64,000 nucleotides of DNA from Petrosia ficiformis. Its lineage: Eukaryota; Porifera; Demospongiae; Haplosclerida; Petrosiidae. The stretch lies in the NCBI GenBank assembly GCA_947044365.1, contig OX345636.1, forward strand, positions 31,454,466 to 31,518,465, given 5' to 3'. Shown one piece after another: positions 52,178-63,909 of this stretch (positions within the stretch are counted from its first letter, which is position 1; each line of letters opens with the position of its first letter). The notes beneath the pieces were generated by a model. The model saw only the letters and a program-made list of their open reading frames with translations, made no database searches and had not been told where the DNA came from. Made by a program: the position numbers and the translations under genes.

Positions 52178-52766
52178 ACTAGTCTCGTCCCCAGCCACCC
52201 ACGCCCTTAATGAGCGAGAGGGCGTCTGGCACACTGAGTCAACCCTCTTGGAACTAGAGAACAAAATCCGTCTCTCCAATCAAATCACAGTATTCTGTTA
52301 CGTAATGTGTGATGTTGACTTTAACATGGCGAATAACTGTTTAATTTGTGATCGTAGAGTGCTAAAGAATGGAGAAATCTGGGAAGTAGTGAAAATGGAA
52401 TAAGAGAGTTTGTTTGTGTACTCGATCCCTGTAGCCTTGGTACATGCCATGTTTGTAAGCCATGCTACAGGAAGCTAGAAAATGCCACTTCAAGTGGAAG
52501 CCACTTCAAGTGTTAAAGCTATGCAAGAGCTTGTGTCCAGGTTAGTGTTGTTTAGCACTTAGTAAACTGATCTTCAGTAGGTAGGTACCCAAGGTGCTGG
52601 AAAGACTGCATTATCGCCGAACTAACATCTGCAGCCATGCTGCGTTTAGGTACGTCACACGTATAACTTGCCATCAATTTCCTGCCATACTTCCAAGAAA
52701 TTTGACTTAGTGTGCCAGATGCCCTCTCGCTCGTTAAGGGCGTGGGCGGCTGGGGACGAGACTAGT
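52178..52766. mobile_element. TIR element with 5-bp target duplication and Cys-rich coding remnant
   Basis: Long inverted ends: actagtctcgtccccagcc, then acgcccttaatgagcgagag, on the left; the mirror on the right ends ggctggggacgagactagt. AAGTA flanks both sides (52173-52177 and 52767-52771). Inside, MANNCLICDRRVLKNGEIWE and, in another frame, GTCHVCKPCYRKLENATSS form two CxxC-type pieces of a Zn-binding domain split by a frameshift. This may be a decayed captured exon or a remnant of the element's own protein. Confidence 0.8.
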
Positions 52767-52848
52767 AAGTAACATCACCTTGTCGGTTGATATACTAATA
52801 ATATGGTGCTTATATATATATATACGATTAGAATATGGATTATATATA

Positions 52849-53108
52849 GTCTTGTGTAGCCAGACCCAATCTACTACGAAGGAAGGGTCTGGTCAACTGA
52901 CTGTACTATCATTCGTCTAGAGCGTCATGTATCTGGCAAACTGGTAATTGAATTCATACAGCTGGCTAAGTATAGTTATGAATACACTTATTTTGATTAT
53001 GAATATTATTAGCAGTTTGTTGCCCACTAAAATAGCCAAAAATCTGGCTAAACTCTCAGTGGGTTGACCTGATCCTTCCTTTGTAGTAGGCATCTGGCTA
53101 CGCTAGAC
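52849..53108. mobile_element. Short TA-flanked MITE
   Basis: The inverted ends gtcttgtgtagccagaccca and gcatctggctacgctagac both have a ctactac[ga]aaggaagg block inside. TA on each side suggests Tc/mariner-like target choice. 260 bp, no coding. Confidence 0.75.
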
Positions 53109-53264
53109 TAGATCATATACTGATGGCTGGCTCACTGTTGGTACATGTATTTTATGTCTATACATGTATTTCATGTGTACTTACACACAATGTACGTGTT
53201 ATTGTACATGTACACTTGCATACATGCATTCATATTTGTAATATGTGTTGTTTTTTTTGGCAGG

Positions 53265-53955
53265 ACTATTACCTCCTAGATGCAATATTTCCGCAATATT
53301 ACCTCCTAGCTGCAATATTACCTCCTAGCTGCAATATTACCTCCTAGCTGCAATATTACCTCCTAGATGCTGCCAAGCTGCAATATTACCTCCTAGCTGC
53401 AATATTACCGCAATATTACCTCCTAGCTGCAATATTACCTCCTAGCTGCAATATTACCTCCTAGATGCAATATTACCTCCTAGCTGCAATATTACCTCCA
53501 AGCTGCAATATTACCTCCTAGATGCAATATTACCTCCTAGATGCAATATTACCTCCTAGCTGCAATATTACCTCCTAGATGCAATATTACCTCCTAGCTG
53601 CAATATTACCTCCTAGATGCAATATTACCTCCTAGCTGCAATAATACCTCCTACCTGCAATATTACCTCCTAGATGCAATATTACCTCCTAGATGCTGCC
53701 AAGCTGCAATATTACCTCCTAGCTGCAATATTACCGCAATATTACCTCCTAGCTGCAATATTACCTCCTAGATGCAATATTACCTCCTAGCTGCAATATT
53801 ACCTCCTAGATGCAATATTACCTCCTAGCTGCAATAATACCGCCAAGCTGCAATATTACCTCCTAGCTGCAATAATACCTCCTAGCTGCAATATTACCTC
53901 CTAGCTGCAATATCACCTCCTAGCTGCAATAATACCTCCTAGCTGCAATAATACC
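53265..53955. repeat. 20-bp satellite array 2
   Basis: Same gcaatattacctcctagctg unit as 42735-43700, with some truncated gcaatattacc units. Confidence 0.95.
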
Positions 53956-54531
53956 TCCTTACCTAATTACATGTTCAACTAATTAGGCACTTGTTTGCAT
54001 GTTAAGATCAACATGTTGTTTGTAGTTATGTACATGTAGTTCTGCCTTATTATTAATGATTACTGATGCATATGATTAATGATAATTATATTTAATATGA
54101 TATAGCTAACTCTATATAAGAATAGAATTTTGTAAAATTCACTAGTGTGTATAGTATAATAATTACTTCTTCTAATTGTGAAGCTTTATGTAGACAATTT
54201 TAAATAGGAAATGTGTTTATTGAAATTCTTCATCTGAAATGTAATGTTGAAGTATCATGTGTAAATGTGTATTATTAAGTATGTAGATAAATTAAATGTT
54301 TATATAGCAGATGACCTCCAGTAACACTTCTTAAGACCTCAGAGTTGATCTTAACATGCAAACAGTGTTTGCTAATGCCAGCCCATACACATGTACCTTC
54401 ACTAGATCAGTGTTTCCCCCAAGAATGCAACACCAGCCAGTAATAGTAATACAATTCCTTCTCTCTTACTTTTTTCCATCATGCACTCCTGACAGATTAC
54501 TTGTATATCAAATTTTAACAGAAAAAAGTTG

Positions 54532-54577
<46 letters not shown>

Positions 54578-54761
54578 TTTGCTACTCTGTGTGCATTAAC
54601 AAGTGGGGTTAAAGCAATTGGTCGTTTTGTGGTGTCAGTATAATATATGTATGTAACAAAAAATTTTATATGTGGTTGCACTGTTTGCCCTTAAATTACT
54701 GAAGAAAGTTAAAGATCCCTGTTCAGTGAGGAGTAAGAATTTATTGTGCTGCATATCATAG
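53956..54761. other. AT-rich sequence, includes (TA)n at 54538-54570
   Basis: No gene or element supported. Confidence 0.5.
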
Positions 54762-54891
54762 ATGGTTGCCTGTAGTAAAAGAGCTCATCAGTTTGATCCA
54801 CACTGTATGGATGATGATGGTGATACCCCATTAAGCAAGGCTAGAAGTAATGGAAAACAACCTGTTGTGGATTACTTGCAAACAGCCATAG
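54762..54891 (+). CDS. Ankyrin-repeat exon
   Basis: An open segment after acceptor catatcatag, ending at donor gtacat, encodes a partial ankyrin repeat: FDPHCMDDDGDTPLSKARSN then GKQPVVDYLQTAIG. The core fits the ankyrin pattern DxxGxTPLxxAxxxGxxxVVxYL. Neighbouring exons were not found, so the gene it belongs to is unknown. Ankyrin proteins are scaffolds in many processes, so no function is assigned. It may be an isolated relic. Confidence 0.6.
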
Positions 54892-55554
54892 GTACATTTA
54901 TTGTTTATTTCTGTTTATGTATAATTTATATACAATTGTTTCGGTATGGAATAGATTCCAAATACCCAATCTGCAAATTACCTGCCATTATTTATGACAC
55001 GTAACATGTATTTAACATGCCACATCTTCAATATAATTATTTTGCTGTGAATGATTCAAACAATTGATCAGAGGCTATCATGTTAACCAGTGTGTTTGAT
55101 TGAACTAGCCATATCATTTGTAGTTGTAGCACTAAACAAGAGAAAATGTATCCTTATGATTGATTGCTTTGTAGTGATGATCAACATGCCCAAAAGTCCT
55201 CCCATTGCACATTGGTGTACTTGAACCTGTTCTTTCCAGTTGTGTATACCACCTTATGTGATGTGCTAATTGCTCTACCCTGGGGTCAGAAATATTATAT
55301 AGTTAATGATTAATGCATTAAACATTTCCACCTCACCTTGTGTGTTAGAAATATTGGTTATATGATGTGAGAAATACAATGTAAATACATGTGGAATAGA
55401 CATGATTTTTGGATCACGGTGAAAAAGGTCCACCTCTACTCATGTATAGTCAAGTGCCCCCACCACCACACCTCCTCCTCCCCCCATGATAAAGGGATAC
55501 ATGTGTATCTACATGTATCTATCAACTGCCCCAAATCTTCACATACATGTACAT
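54892..55554. other. Non-coding AT-rich sequence
   Basis: Probably intron or intergenic beyond the ankyrin exon. No exon supported. Confidence 0.5.
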
Positions 55555-55700
55555 AACAGATTATTGATAGCAATTAATAATTATTACATAACATAATTAT
55601 TATAATTATACTGCATGTAAAAATGAATAATAAATAAATAAACAATGGGGGTGGAGTGAATGTTATGTAGGACCTATTAGCAAACTATATAATATACATA
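55555..55700. repeat. Interspersed repeat, copy 2
   Basis: Matches 49250-49395. Confidence 0.8.
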
Positions 55701-56343
55701 CATAATGTACATACATATATATATATACATGTACATGTATATTATCCATTCATTCATTCATTCATTCATGCCATTCCATTATTTGATTTATCATGTATCT
55801 ATTTATAGTTATATCTGGTAACGTGTATATTTATTGTCCCTGGCCCTCAATAGGACCATACATACCCAGATTAGCAAAATGGGTGTGGACAATTCGATTA
55901 GCAAATCGGGTGTGGTCAAACTTTATTGGTCAAAATGCTAAATATTAACTTACATATATGCTTTGGTGTCATTGTACCACTTGACACGGATAGTCTAGCG
56001 GGGTTAAAGACATCTTGGTGGGATTGCAACTCTTCCCTCTCTCTACATACATGTATCTGAAAATGCCTATAGAATCCTGTTTACCAATGCATCAGTAAAT
56101 ACATGTAATGATATTTACTTCCAAAAAGTAACTAAATGACCCATAAAATAAGTTATTTGATATACAGTATGTAACTGTCATGTCATTTATTGAAAATGTT
56201 TTTTTATTATTTTTGTTTGTACACAGTATAATCAGATTGGCATTGCTTACTTTTGTATCCAAAATTTTTACTTGTTTTGTAGTAGTTTAGAAGATAAACT
56301 CCTCTCCATTTTTTAGTATATATATATAAATATATAATTATAT

Positions 56344-56413
<70 letters not shown>

Positions 56414-56698
56414 CTTGATGCTTTATTGTCCTTACCAACTATGATGTTCTCAGAAATCACAAACAGTATTACACAAAAGTAGATTTGACAATATTTAATA
56501 CAGAAAAGTAGACCTAAAAAAAACAGCGATAACTAAAAAACGGAGAGGTGTTTGTCTTCTATTCTTTCTAGGTTACCTCTGGTAAAGATTCTAATATTTT
56601 TTAACACTTTAATAATTGGAATATACGGTAGAAATATCGATGAACTATTGGTTCAACAACTGGCTGTTTCTCCATTGAAAACTATACTTAAGCGTCAG
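55701..56698. other. AT-rich sequence with (CATT)n and long (TA)n
   Basis: cattcattcattcattcatt near 55749; TA runs at 56316-56408. No gene seen. Confidence 0.6.
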
Positions 56699-57100
56699 AA
56701 AATGGTGACTGAAATGTACTCCTAGTGTGACGTAACATGTAATATCCCATTCAATAAACATTCCTTACATACTTCACCTTATGATAAACTGGACTATATC
56801 ACAGTACAACACTAGGGCTACAGTCACTACAACTAACAGTACTATATACATTGTACATTGTACATGTACATGTTTTGACTTGTACATATTAAAACTGTGG
56901 ACATGTACAATTTCAAACAGTACCCCTTACCAGAATTACTGGAATTATGAGTTTCGGTTTGAAAGACGAGATGTACAATGTATGTGTATATTTATGTACA
57001 TGTACATGTATGTACTCTCAATATCTTTACCTGTATGTACAGGTATTACCCTTATTTTTATGCTTTAAGAGTTGAGCCCATGCTTCATAAGTACAACATC
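56699..57100. repeat. Interspersed repeat R1, copy 2
   Basis: Matches 51497-51925 with a few substitutions. Confidence 0.85.
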
Positions 57101-57890
57101 ATACATATATATGCATGTACACATAATATGTTGCTTAGTATAAGTACGGTCATACATGTACATGTATGTGCACTACATATGTTTAAAGCAATCTGTATGT
57201 GGTGTGGGTCTCTGTCTATCTGTGTGTGTGTGTATGTATACATGTACGTATTTATGTGTACTGTACATACATGTACATGTGTATGTAGTGTGTAGTGCTA
57301 AAACAAATACTGCTTCTTGGTATTCAAATGCTCTCTTTTCTGAATACTTGAATATTCGCTTGCTTACTCATCATAACTCCGTTACAATAGATGTTTATAA
57401 CAGCAGCTTCTGTGTTTTCTTTGTTCACTATCTCATCTACAAGCCTTAGAAAACCAGTAATACGAAGCAAGAAACTTCTCAATAATCATTTGATTTCCTA
57501 AATAATTTGTTTCTGCACATGTGCAAACATTAAACGAATAATTAAATACTAAAAAATATAATCGAATACTAAAAAATATAATCGAAAACCAAACGAATAT
57601 CAATATTCGTTTCAGCATTAATACAGTATGTCTATGTGCATGTATACATACATGTCTGTTTACTGTATGCATGTATACAGTAAACAGACATGTATGTGTA
57701 TGCATACACATATATACGCACATATGTGTATATACAAAGACATATATGAATGTCTGTATGTGGATATGATGCTGAATGTATGTGTATACATGTATGTGTA
57801 TGTTTATGTTGAGGATCCAACAAATAGTTTTTGTATGTATGTACTATGTACATATGAAGTGGAGAAGACAAACTTCAGCTGCTTGTGGTT
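57101..57890. repeat. TGTA/CATG-rich low-complexity region
   Basis: Repeated tacatgtacatgtatgtg motifs. An inverted pair acagtaaacagacatgtatg / catacatgtctgtttactgt at about 57645-57695 forms a hairpin. No gene. Confidence 0.6.
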
Positions 57891-57914
57891 GTAGTGACCA
57901 ATATTTTTAAGACT

Positions 57915-58060
57915 GGTACTAGTATTGAGGTCATGGTACTACATATTTTTGTAATATTGTGTAATTCTATTACATTATGAATTTGAGATGCACCATGCTG
58001 ATGAGACCCAATAGGTCGAAACAATCTGATTTGTATATTCAGGTTGTCCATGGTTTGCTC
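57915..58060 (+). ncRNA. Hammerhead ribozyme motif in a retroelement-like remnant (+)
   Basis: The core at 57998-58022 is CTGATGAG ACC CAATA GGT CGAAAC, which contains all conserved hammerhead boxes and a paired stem II. Stem III is ACAA (58021-58024) with TTGT (58031-58034), followed by A at 58035 as the expected cleavage-site base. Stem I could pair atg with tat across the junction, so a type I (open stem I) fold fits. About 150 bp around it matches 61430-61600 in the opposite orientation. Short-stem-III hammerheads are known in Penelope-like elements and retrozymes. No reverse transcriptase was found. Confidence 0.75.
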
Positions 58061-58099
58061 TGAAAATAAAAATCTACTCACTAGCGATGGTTTATTGCT

Positions 58100-58450
58100 T
58101 GTATAATGCTATAATTATAGTAGAACCAATTAATACTCAGATTGTACTTGCCAGGTAGCATTACAATTATAATTGTAATTGAGGGTTAATTACAATTATG
58201 TAATTGTATGTTATTGTGTAATTGTAGTGTAATTAGGAGCATTTGTATAGATGCTATTTTAAATCCAACAGATTTTCATTCATTAATCCTAAGTTGATTA
58301 CTAATGCTTTCAATTTAGAATTGTGCTAGCAGTATTGCTGTAATTATACTTTAATTGCATGCAACTGTACATGTAATTGTCACATAATTATAATTCAACA
58401 GTGGTTGCCTTTTGTAATTGAACCCAGGCCTGCTTGTAATGATCTAATTC
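58100..58450. other. AT-rich AATTGTAATT repeats
   Basis: Low-complexity acaattataattgtaatt sequence downstream of the PD-(D/E)XK-like gene. No gene. Confidence 0.6.
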
Positions 58451-58652
58451 TTCTTAACTTGCAACATATTAGAACGAAAAAAAAAAAACTACAAGATCTT
58501 GTATCATCATATTAATCATTAGAAAGATCATCATATTAAAACGATAAAAAAAACAAGACATCATATTAGATTTTGTATCATAATTATATTCATTCGAACA
58601 AAAAAAACTATCATCATATTTCCCAAAGATTTTGACAACAGGTTCTATATAA

Positions 58653-59790
58653 TTATTTGAATTTGCGCCTTTTGCTTTTTGAAGTTCCTTGTATGTAATG
58701 AATAGGTAGTCCAAAATGGTCTTCCACTAGTGGATGTTTCATGCAGTCCCAGTTAACAGTTTTGTTTACGAGTTCGGTAAAATACCTGAGAGCACCATAA
58801 CTCTCTAGTTTACATTTGATGTTGGAGGGATACTTTTTATAATTTTTCGGCAATGGTTTAAGGAACAACCTGCAACAGATATCAAAAAATAAATTGGCTA
58901 GAAAGGTAAACATAAATTTTTGCTTTTACCTGTGATTAATTGCCAACCACAAAAGTGTCATTGCATGTCTTGATAAACCATCTTTGGTGGCTAGTGTTAC
59001 ACGGTTAGATATAAGTAACACATCAAGTTCACATTGGTAGAGACATAATTGAAAACTTTTCTTATCGATCAATATAGTCGGTGTTATCGGTTCCAAACTT
59101 GGATGTAGGTTTTTTTCAGTAAATGCGGAAGTCACACATGTGGCAACTGTTCGTGGCAAATCTGAAGCTGTAGCACATAATTTCGCCTCATATAGAGTAG
59201 TTGTTCCTTCACTCTCCTCACTGCCACTGCAATACGAAACAGAAACTTCTTCCATTTCTGCTGTAGCACTACCATCACTGCTGCCACCATCATCATCATC
59301 ATTGTCCTTTTTCAAAATAACACTAGCTCCCCTCACTCTTGCATCTGGCGTCCCATGCCAAGTTTTCACAGTTCCAATCCCAATATTTCCGGTATGGAAA
59401 CGCCCACTGAAATGATATCTTTTTTCTAGGACCATTTCTTCTTCACACAGAGGTGCTAATATTTTGGAGCAAATCTCCAGAAAAACCTTCTGTTCGCTTA
59501 ATGCAGTTCCTTCTTCCCAAGAAGGCCAAGGATGTTGTCGACATTTGCTAATAAATTTTATTTGTTCACTGTTCCGGTTTTGGTGAATATTGAAACAAAT
59601 CTTTAACTTTCACACCAATCCGAAACAGGTTTTCAAGATCGGTGTATGGTTGAAGAGAGAGATTGAGACGTGAAAAAGAGGCTTGCTGGTGAAAGTTTCC
59701 CTCAACACGGTAAAATACAAATGCAATATTGGTTTCTAAATGTTCAAAAGCATAATTCACATTCGTTTTCCACTTTTCAAACTGCTCCAT
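58653..59790 (-). CDS. PD-(D/E)XK-like protein, two exons, one apparent frameshift
   Basis: Starts at the ATG at 59790 (MEQFEKWKTNVNYAFEHLET) and stays open to about 59566. The continuing frame (NRNSEQIKFISKCRQHPWPS, beginning near 59573) is one base off, so an extra base or error lies around 59570-59595. Exon 1 runs to 58930. A 60-bp intron (58870-58929, gtaaaa...ttgcag) joins in phase to the last exon, ending at 58653. In all about 358 residues. WHGTPDARV (Asp near 59345) and TTLYEAKL (Glu near 59189, Lys two residues on) fit the D...ExK signature of restriction-like nuclease folds, with an acidic Ser-rich insert between. The C-terminus is basic (SKSKRRKFK). The exact family is not known to me, and nuclease activity is inferred from motifs only. 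Confidence 0.7.
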
Positions 59791-59799
59791 TACAACTAT

Positions 59800-59879
59800 A
59801 AAAATATTATTAATTTTGTTGAAGGTACAAATATTTTGATTCCAGTTAGTTTTATAACTAACATTCACAATACCACTAG

Positions 59880-59914
<35 letters not shown>

Positions 59915-60104
59915 CATATGTACATCAATCTACATACACACACAAATATAGAGATTACATACAACATTACATGTATGTGTATACATGTATATTTACCTCT
60001 TCTCCAACTATTAATTTTGTTGAAGGTACAAATATTTTGATTCCAGTCAGTTTTATAACTAACATTCACAATACCACTAGAATGTGTGTGAGAGAGAGAG
60101 AGAG

Positions 60105-60163
<59 letters not shown>

Positions 60164-60331
60164 CATATGTACATCAATCTACATACACACACAAATATAG
60201 AGATTACATACAACATTACATGTATGTGTATACATGTATATTTACCTCTTCTCCAACTATTAATTTTGTTGAAGGTACAAATATTTTGATTCCAGTCAGT
60301 TTTATAACTAACATTCACAATACCACTAGAA

Positions 60332-60420
<89 letters not shown>

Positions 60421-60591
60421 CATATGTACATCAATCTACATACACACACAAATATAGAGATTACATACAACATTACATGTATGTGTATACATGTATATTT
60501 ACCTCTTCTCCAACTATTAATTTTGTTGAAGGTACAAATATTTTGATTCCAGTCAGTTTTATAACTTTAACATTCACAATACCACTAGAAT

Positions 60592-60690
<99 letters not shown>
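59800..60690. repeat. ~250-bp minisatellite with (GA)n tracts
   Basis: Four partial or complete units, spaced about 200, 248 and 258 bp. Each has accactagaatg, a (GA)n run and acctcttctccaactattaa. On the minus strand each unit contains exon-like sequence ending in gttggagaagag/gtaaat, a good splice donor. The unit nearest the gene instead reads into ttttatag before the start codon of the PD-(D/E)XK-like gene. A further (GA)n follows at 60808-60830. Confidence 0.9.
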
Positions 60691-61420
60691 AAGTAAAACA
60701 GACTATGATATGCATATACAAGAAAATTAGAAAACAAATTAGAAACCAAAAAATAGCTATAAAGTAACTATGAGAGGATATACTGTTGTAGAGATACCCA
60801 CTAACGATAGAGAGAGAGAGAGAGAGAGAGATTATGATACGCATGCATAAGACAATTGGAAAACTGAGGATTCTATACAGTAACTATAACACACAAGGAA
60901 TTAACCAAAGTCTTCAGAGAGACTGCTCAGACTGGTAGTGCTTGAGAGATTCAGAAAGAGACGACCTTTTCAATAACAACGCACGACGTACACCTCTTTA
61001 TATGTCAACGTGCAACGGAAGTATCATCATGTGAGTAATTGACCAATGAGATATATGTACACAGCTCTATCACACCTTATTTAATTATTTAATTCATTAA
61101 TTAATATTTATTATTATTTTTAATTTTATTTTTTGGATTTAATTAATAAATTATAGACAATGCTACAGCCTTATATATTATATCTTATACCCATACATGG
61201 CCAAGTAGATCACTACATTGAATCTTTATAATTGCACACAATTTGTAATTTTTATATTGATAATTTGGTCAAAGAATGTCCTATCAGGCACACCACATTG
61301 ACATAAAATTGCAGCTGGCCTGAATTTTTAAATGGCTAGTAGGAGTTGCTAGGTGTGAGGGTTTAAATTAGTATTGAAATGATACTAATGATATTCACAC
61401 AGTATCCATCAATCTTCATG
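60691..61420. other. Upstream flank of the minus-strand gene
   Basis: No gene seen. It could hold the promoter of the PD-(D/E)XK-like gene, but no clear elements were recognised. Confidence 0.4.
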
Positions 61421-61429
61421 CAATCAGAT

Positions 61430-61630
61430 GTGTTATAACTTTGTAAGGGCAACTGTGGACAATCTGAAGTATATGTACACTGATCAGATTGTTTCGACCT
61501 ATTGGGTCTCATCAGCACAGTGTATCCCAAATTCACAATACAATGATGCAAAATGTATGTTATATAATAATTATTATGAAAAGTTTCTATGTAGTACCAT
61601 GTCTAGTACCTCCAGAGCTACTGGTAATAG
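61430..61630 (-). ncRNA. Hammerhead ribozyme motif in a retroelement-like remnant (-)
   Basis: On the minus strand the core at 61515-61491 is the same as at 57998-58022. Stem III is ACA with TGT, cleavage-site base A at 61476, and stem I can form four pairs (TGTG with CATA). The flanks gaatttgggatacac and cttcagattgtcca match the plus-strand relative at 57980-58055, as does ggtactagacatggtactac further upstream. Its stem I is better than that of the other copy. Confidence 0.75.
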
Positions 61631-61639
61631 ACACTATTA

Positions 61640-62040
61640 GAGCTTTCAGAATTGAACTGAAAAACTGAAATACTTACTCTATGTTTCAGATGAGTCAGAA
61701 GATATATAACTTCACCATTTCTAGTACAGTCAGCACCTCCAGAATCAAAGTAGAATGTGCTTTAGTAAATGCAAGTAAATAACATATATAGTAACATACA
61801 TACATACAATCATACATGTACATACATGTACATACATATACATATGTAACAGTTCTTTTCATTATAAATATAGTTAGTTGAATATTCAACTAATTATCTA
61901 TGCTCAGTAACAAAGGACATTAAAAATGAGTTATCAGCTTATTGGAGATATAAAACTGTAAACAACTGTAGACTACATGATCAAGTACAATGACTTAATA
62001 ATATTATAACAGTCTAATAGTATACATGTATGTTGGTAGA
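61640..62040. other. AT-rich sequence with CATA microsatellite at about 61795-61845
   Basis: No gene seen. Confidence 0.5.
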
Positions 62041-62054
62041 CACAGGTCTTACAT

Positions 62055-62125
62055 GCATACATACATACATACATGCATAGTGCATACATACATACATACA
62101 TACATACATACATACATACATACAT
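62055..62125. repeat. (CATA)n microsatellite
   Basis: catacatacata run with tgcatagtg interruption. Confidence 0.95.
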
Positions 62126-62382
62126 GTATCTCTAATACATGCATACATGCAGCAAAACCACACATTAAAGGGTGTTTGTAATGACGTCTAATGTTCTAAC
62201 ATTTTGACAAAGAAAAGTATCCTGCATTTGCCAGGCTTTCATCACTCTAGCCATTCCAGCATCGTCAGCACCAGCAGAAAGGATTTTCAGCCTTTCTGGA
62301 AAAATATTTAGACTGGAGCGTTGTTCTTTAAGTGATGCTCTTTTTCAGAACTTAAATGTTGATTAGGTGTAATACTACATAT

Positions 62383-62791
62383 TAGGGTTGGGCCATATAC
62401 CAGTAATACTGATTCAAGGTAAGGTTACCGTGACTAAAATAGTAAAACCATATAACCATGTAAACAGTCACACCCACTCTAATGAAAATTTATATTAGCT
62501 ATAATAACCAGGTGGTCATAATTAAGCAACCTTGTTAGAAAACCAAACACAAAAAGCTTATTGTGGACTTACTTTGGGCTTGAATCAGATGACAAGGCTG
62601 TTCCTCTAACTGGAAAACAAGATAAGCCCTCTGAGTTAAATTGTACATGTTTATTGAGCTTGTTAATTGTACTTCTTATTAGTTCTTAATTGAGTTTGGA
62701 ATTACTATTATTTCTGATGATAAACCGTGATAATCGTGATAATATTTTCGGCAATAACCGTGAGTGGATTTTCTATTATCGCCCAACCCTA
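62383..62791. mobile_element. hAT-type MITE with perfect 8-bp target duplication
   Basis: The termini TAGGGTTGGG and CCCAACCCTA are exactly inverted, followed inside by ccatata/attatcg. CTACATAT is duplicated at 62375-62382 and 62792-62799. 409 bp, with gataatcgtgataat-type inner repeats and no transposase. An 8-bp duplication is the hAT hallmark. Confidence 0.9.
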
Positions 62792-62982
62792 CTACATATA
62801 GTAGTTAGTATTTAGTAATTCACAATGTGTAAATGTGAGTTGAAGTTATGTATGTTCTCACTCAAGCACGAAATTATTGTATTCTACTGTTGTAATGGGA
62901 CTATCCTTATATGAAGTGACAACCCGAGTAGTAGCCTCTGAGTCTGACTCTATTGTTCACATGCAGAGTGCCCCCCCAAATA

Positions 62983-63225
62983 ATAAAGTGACAAAAATTA
63001 CCACCCTAAAAGACTCGGAATGAAATGGAATATATGTGCAAAGTTAAGTGAAATTTAGAGTAAAGGTTTACCTAAGGAAATTGTAAACCTACACATACAT
63101 GTACCATATACATGTACATGAAAATATTATCGACACGGTTTTTCAATTGACGGTTTGGTGATTTTAGATTCAAACCATCAAATTAAAAATCACCAATTAA
63201 TTCACGAATGCACAATCCAAACAAT
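62983..63225. repeat. Local direct duplication, unit 1
   Basis: Matches 63635-63853 (caaagttaagtgaaatttag, ttatcgacacggttttt, aaatcaccaattaattcacg). Includes an inverted pair ttggtgattt / aaatcaccaa. A (CA)n-type microsatellite follows at 63228-63305. Confidence 0.9.
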
Positions 63226-63634
63226 CCAGACACAAACACAGACACATAGACACAGACACACAAACACAAACACAGACACACAGACACACAAACACAGACA
63301 CAGACATGTATCCATACCCTGCATACATGTATGTCTGTAAAGAGAGTGACGGCCTGCACCATCGCGAGAAGGTGTCACTGTGTCGCAAGCCCCCCTCCCT
63401 GCCACCCTTTATGATATGCTCATATGGTGCACCATTGGCCCAAAGAGCTTCTTATTTAGCACTGCACAGTTCTCTCTTTGGGCAAGTGGCACAGTTAATT
63501 ATGGTTATATTGTCAGTAACAGCATTCACTTTTTGTTAATTGGCTCAAGATGTATTCCCAATGGTTGACCCACTAACTGTTATTGAGTCAATCTAACCTA
63601 TGCTTTAGAACATATAAAAAACTGTGATACAAAT

Positions 63635-63853
63635 AATAAAGTGCCAAAAATTACAACTCTAAAAGACTTGGGAATATATGTGCAAAGTTAAGTGAAATTT
63701 AGAGTAAAGGTTTACCTAAGGAAATTGCAAACCTACACATACCATATACATGTACATGAAAATATTATCGACACGGTTTTTTAATTGACGGTTTGGTGAT
63801 TTTACATCAAATTAAAAATCACCAATTAATTCACGAATGCACAATCCAAACGT
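63635..63853. repeat. Local direct duplication, unit 2
   Basis: Second copy of 62983-63225, about 650 bp downstream and lacking a few bases. 63310-63630 between them has no supported gene. Confidence 0.9.
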
Positions 63854-63909
63854 TTTCTTTTGTAACTTCTACATTTTACACAACACAGACTTTTAACTTA
63901 CGTAGACAG

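Noticed and set aside
53275..53955. Continuation of a short ORF into the 20-bp array
   Set aside because: The open frame is created by the repeat itself and has no protein-like composition.
59740..60767. Arg-Glu and Leu-Ser repeat proteins
   Set aside because: Translations of (GA)n and its complement in the ~250-bp minisatellite.
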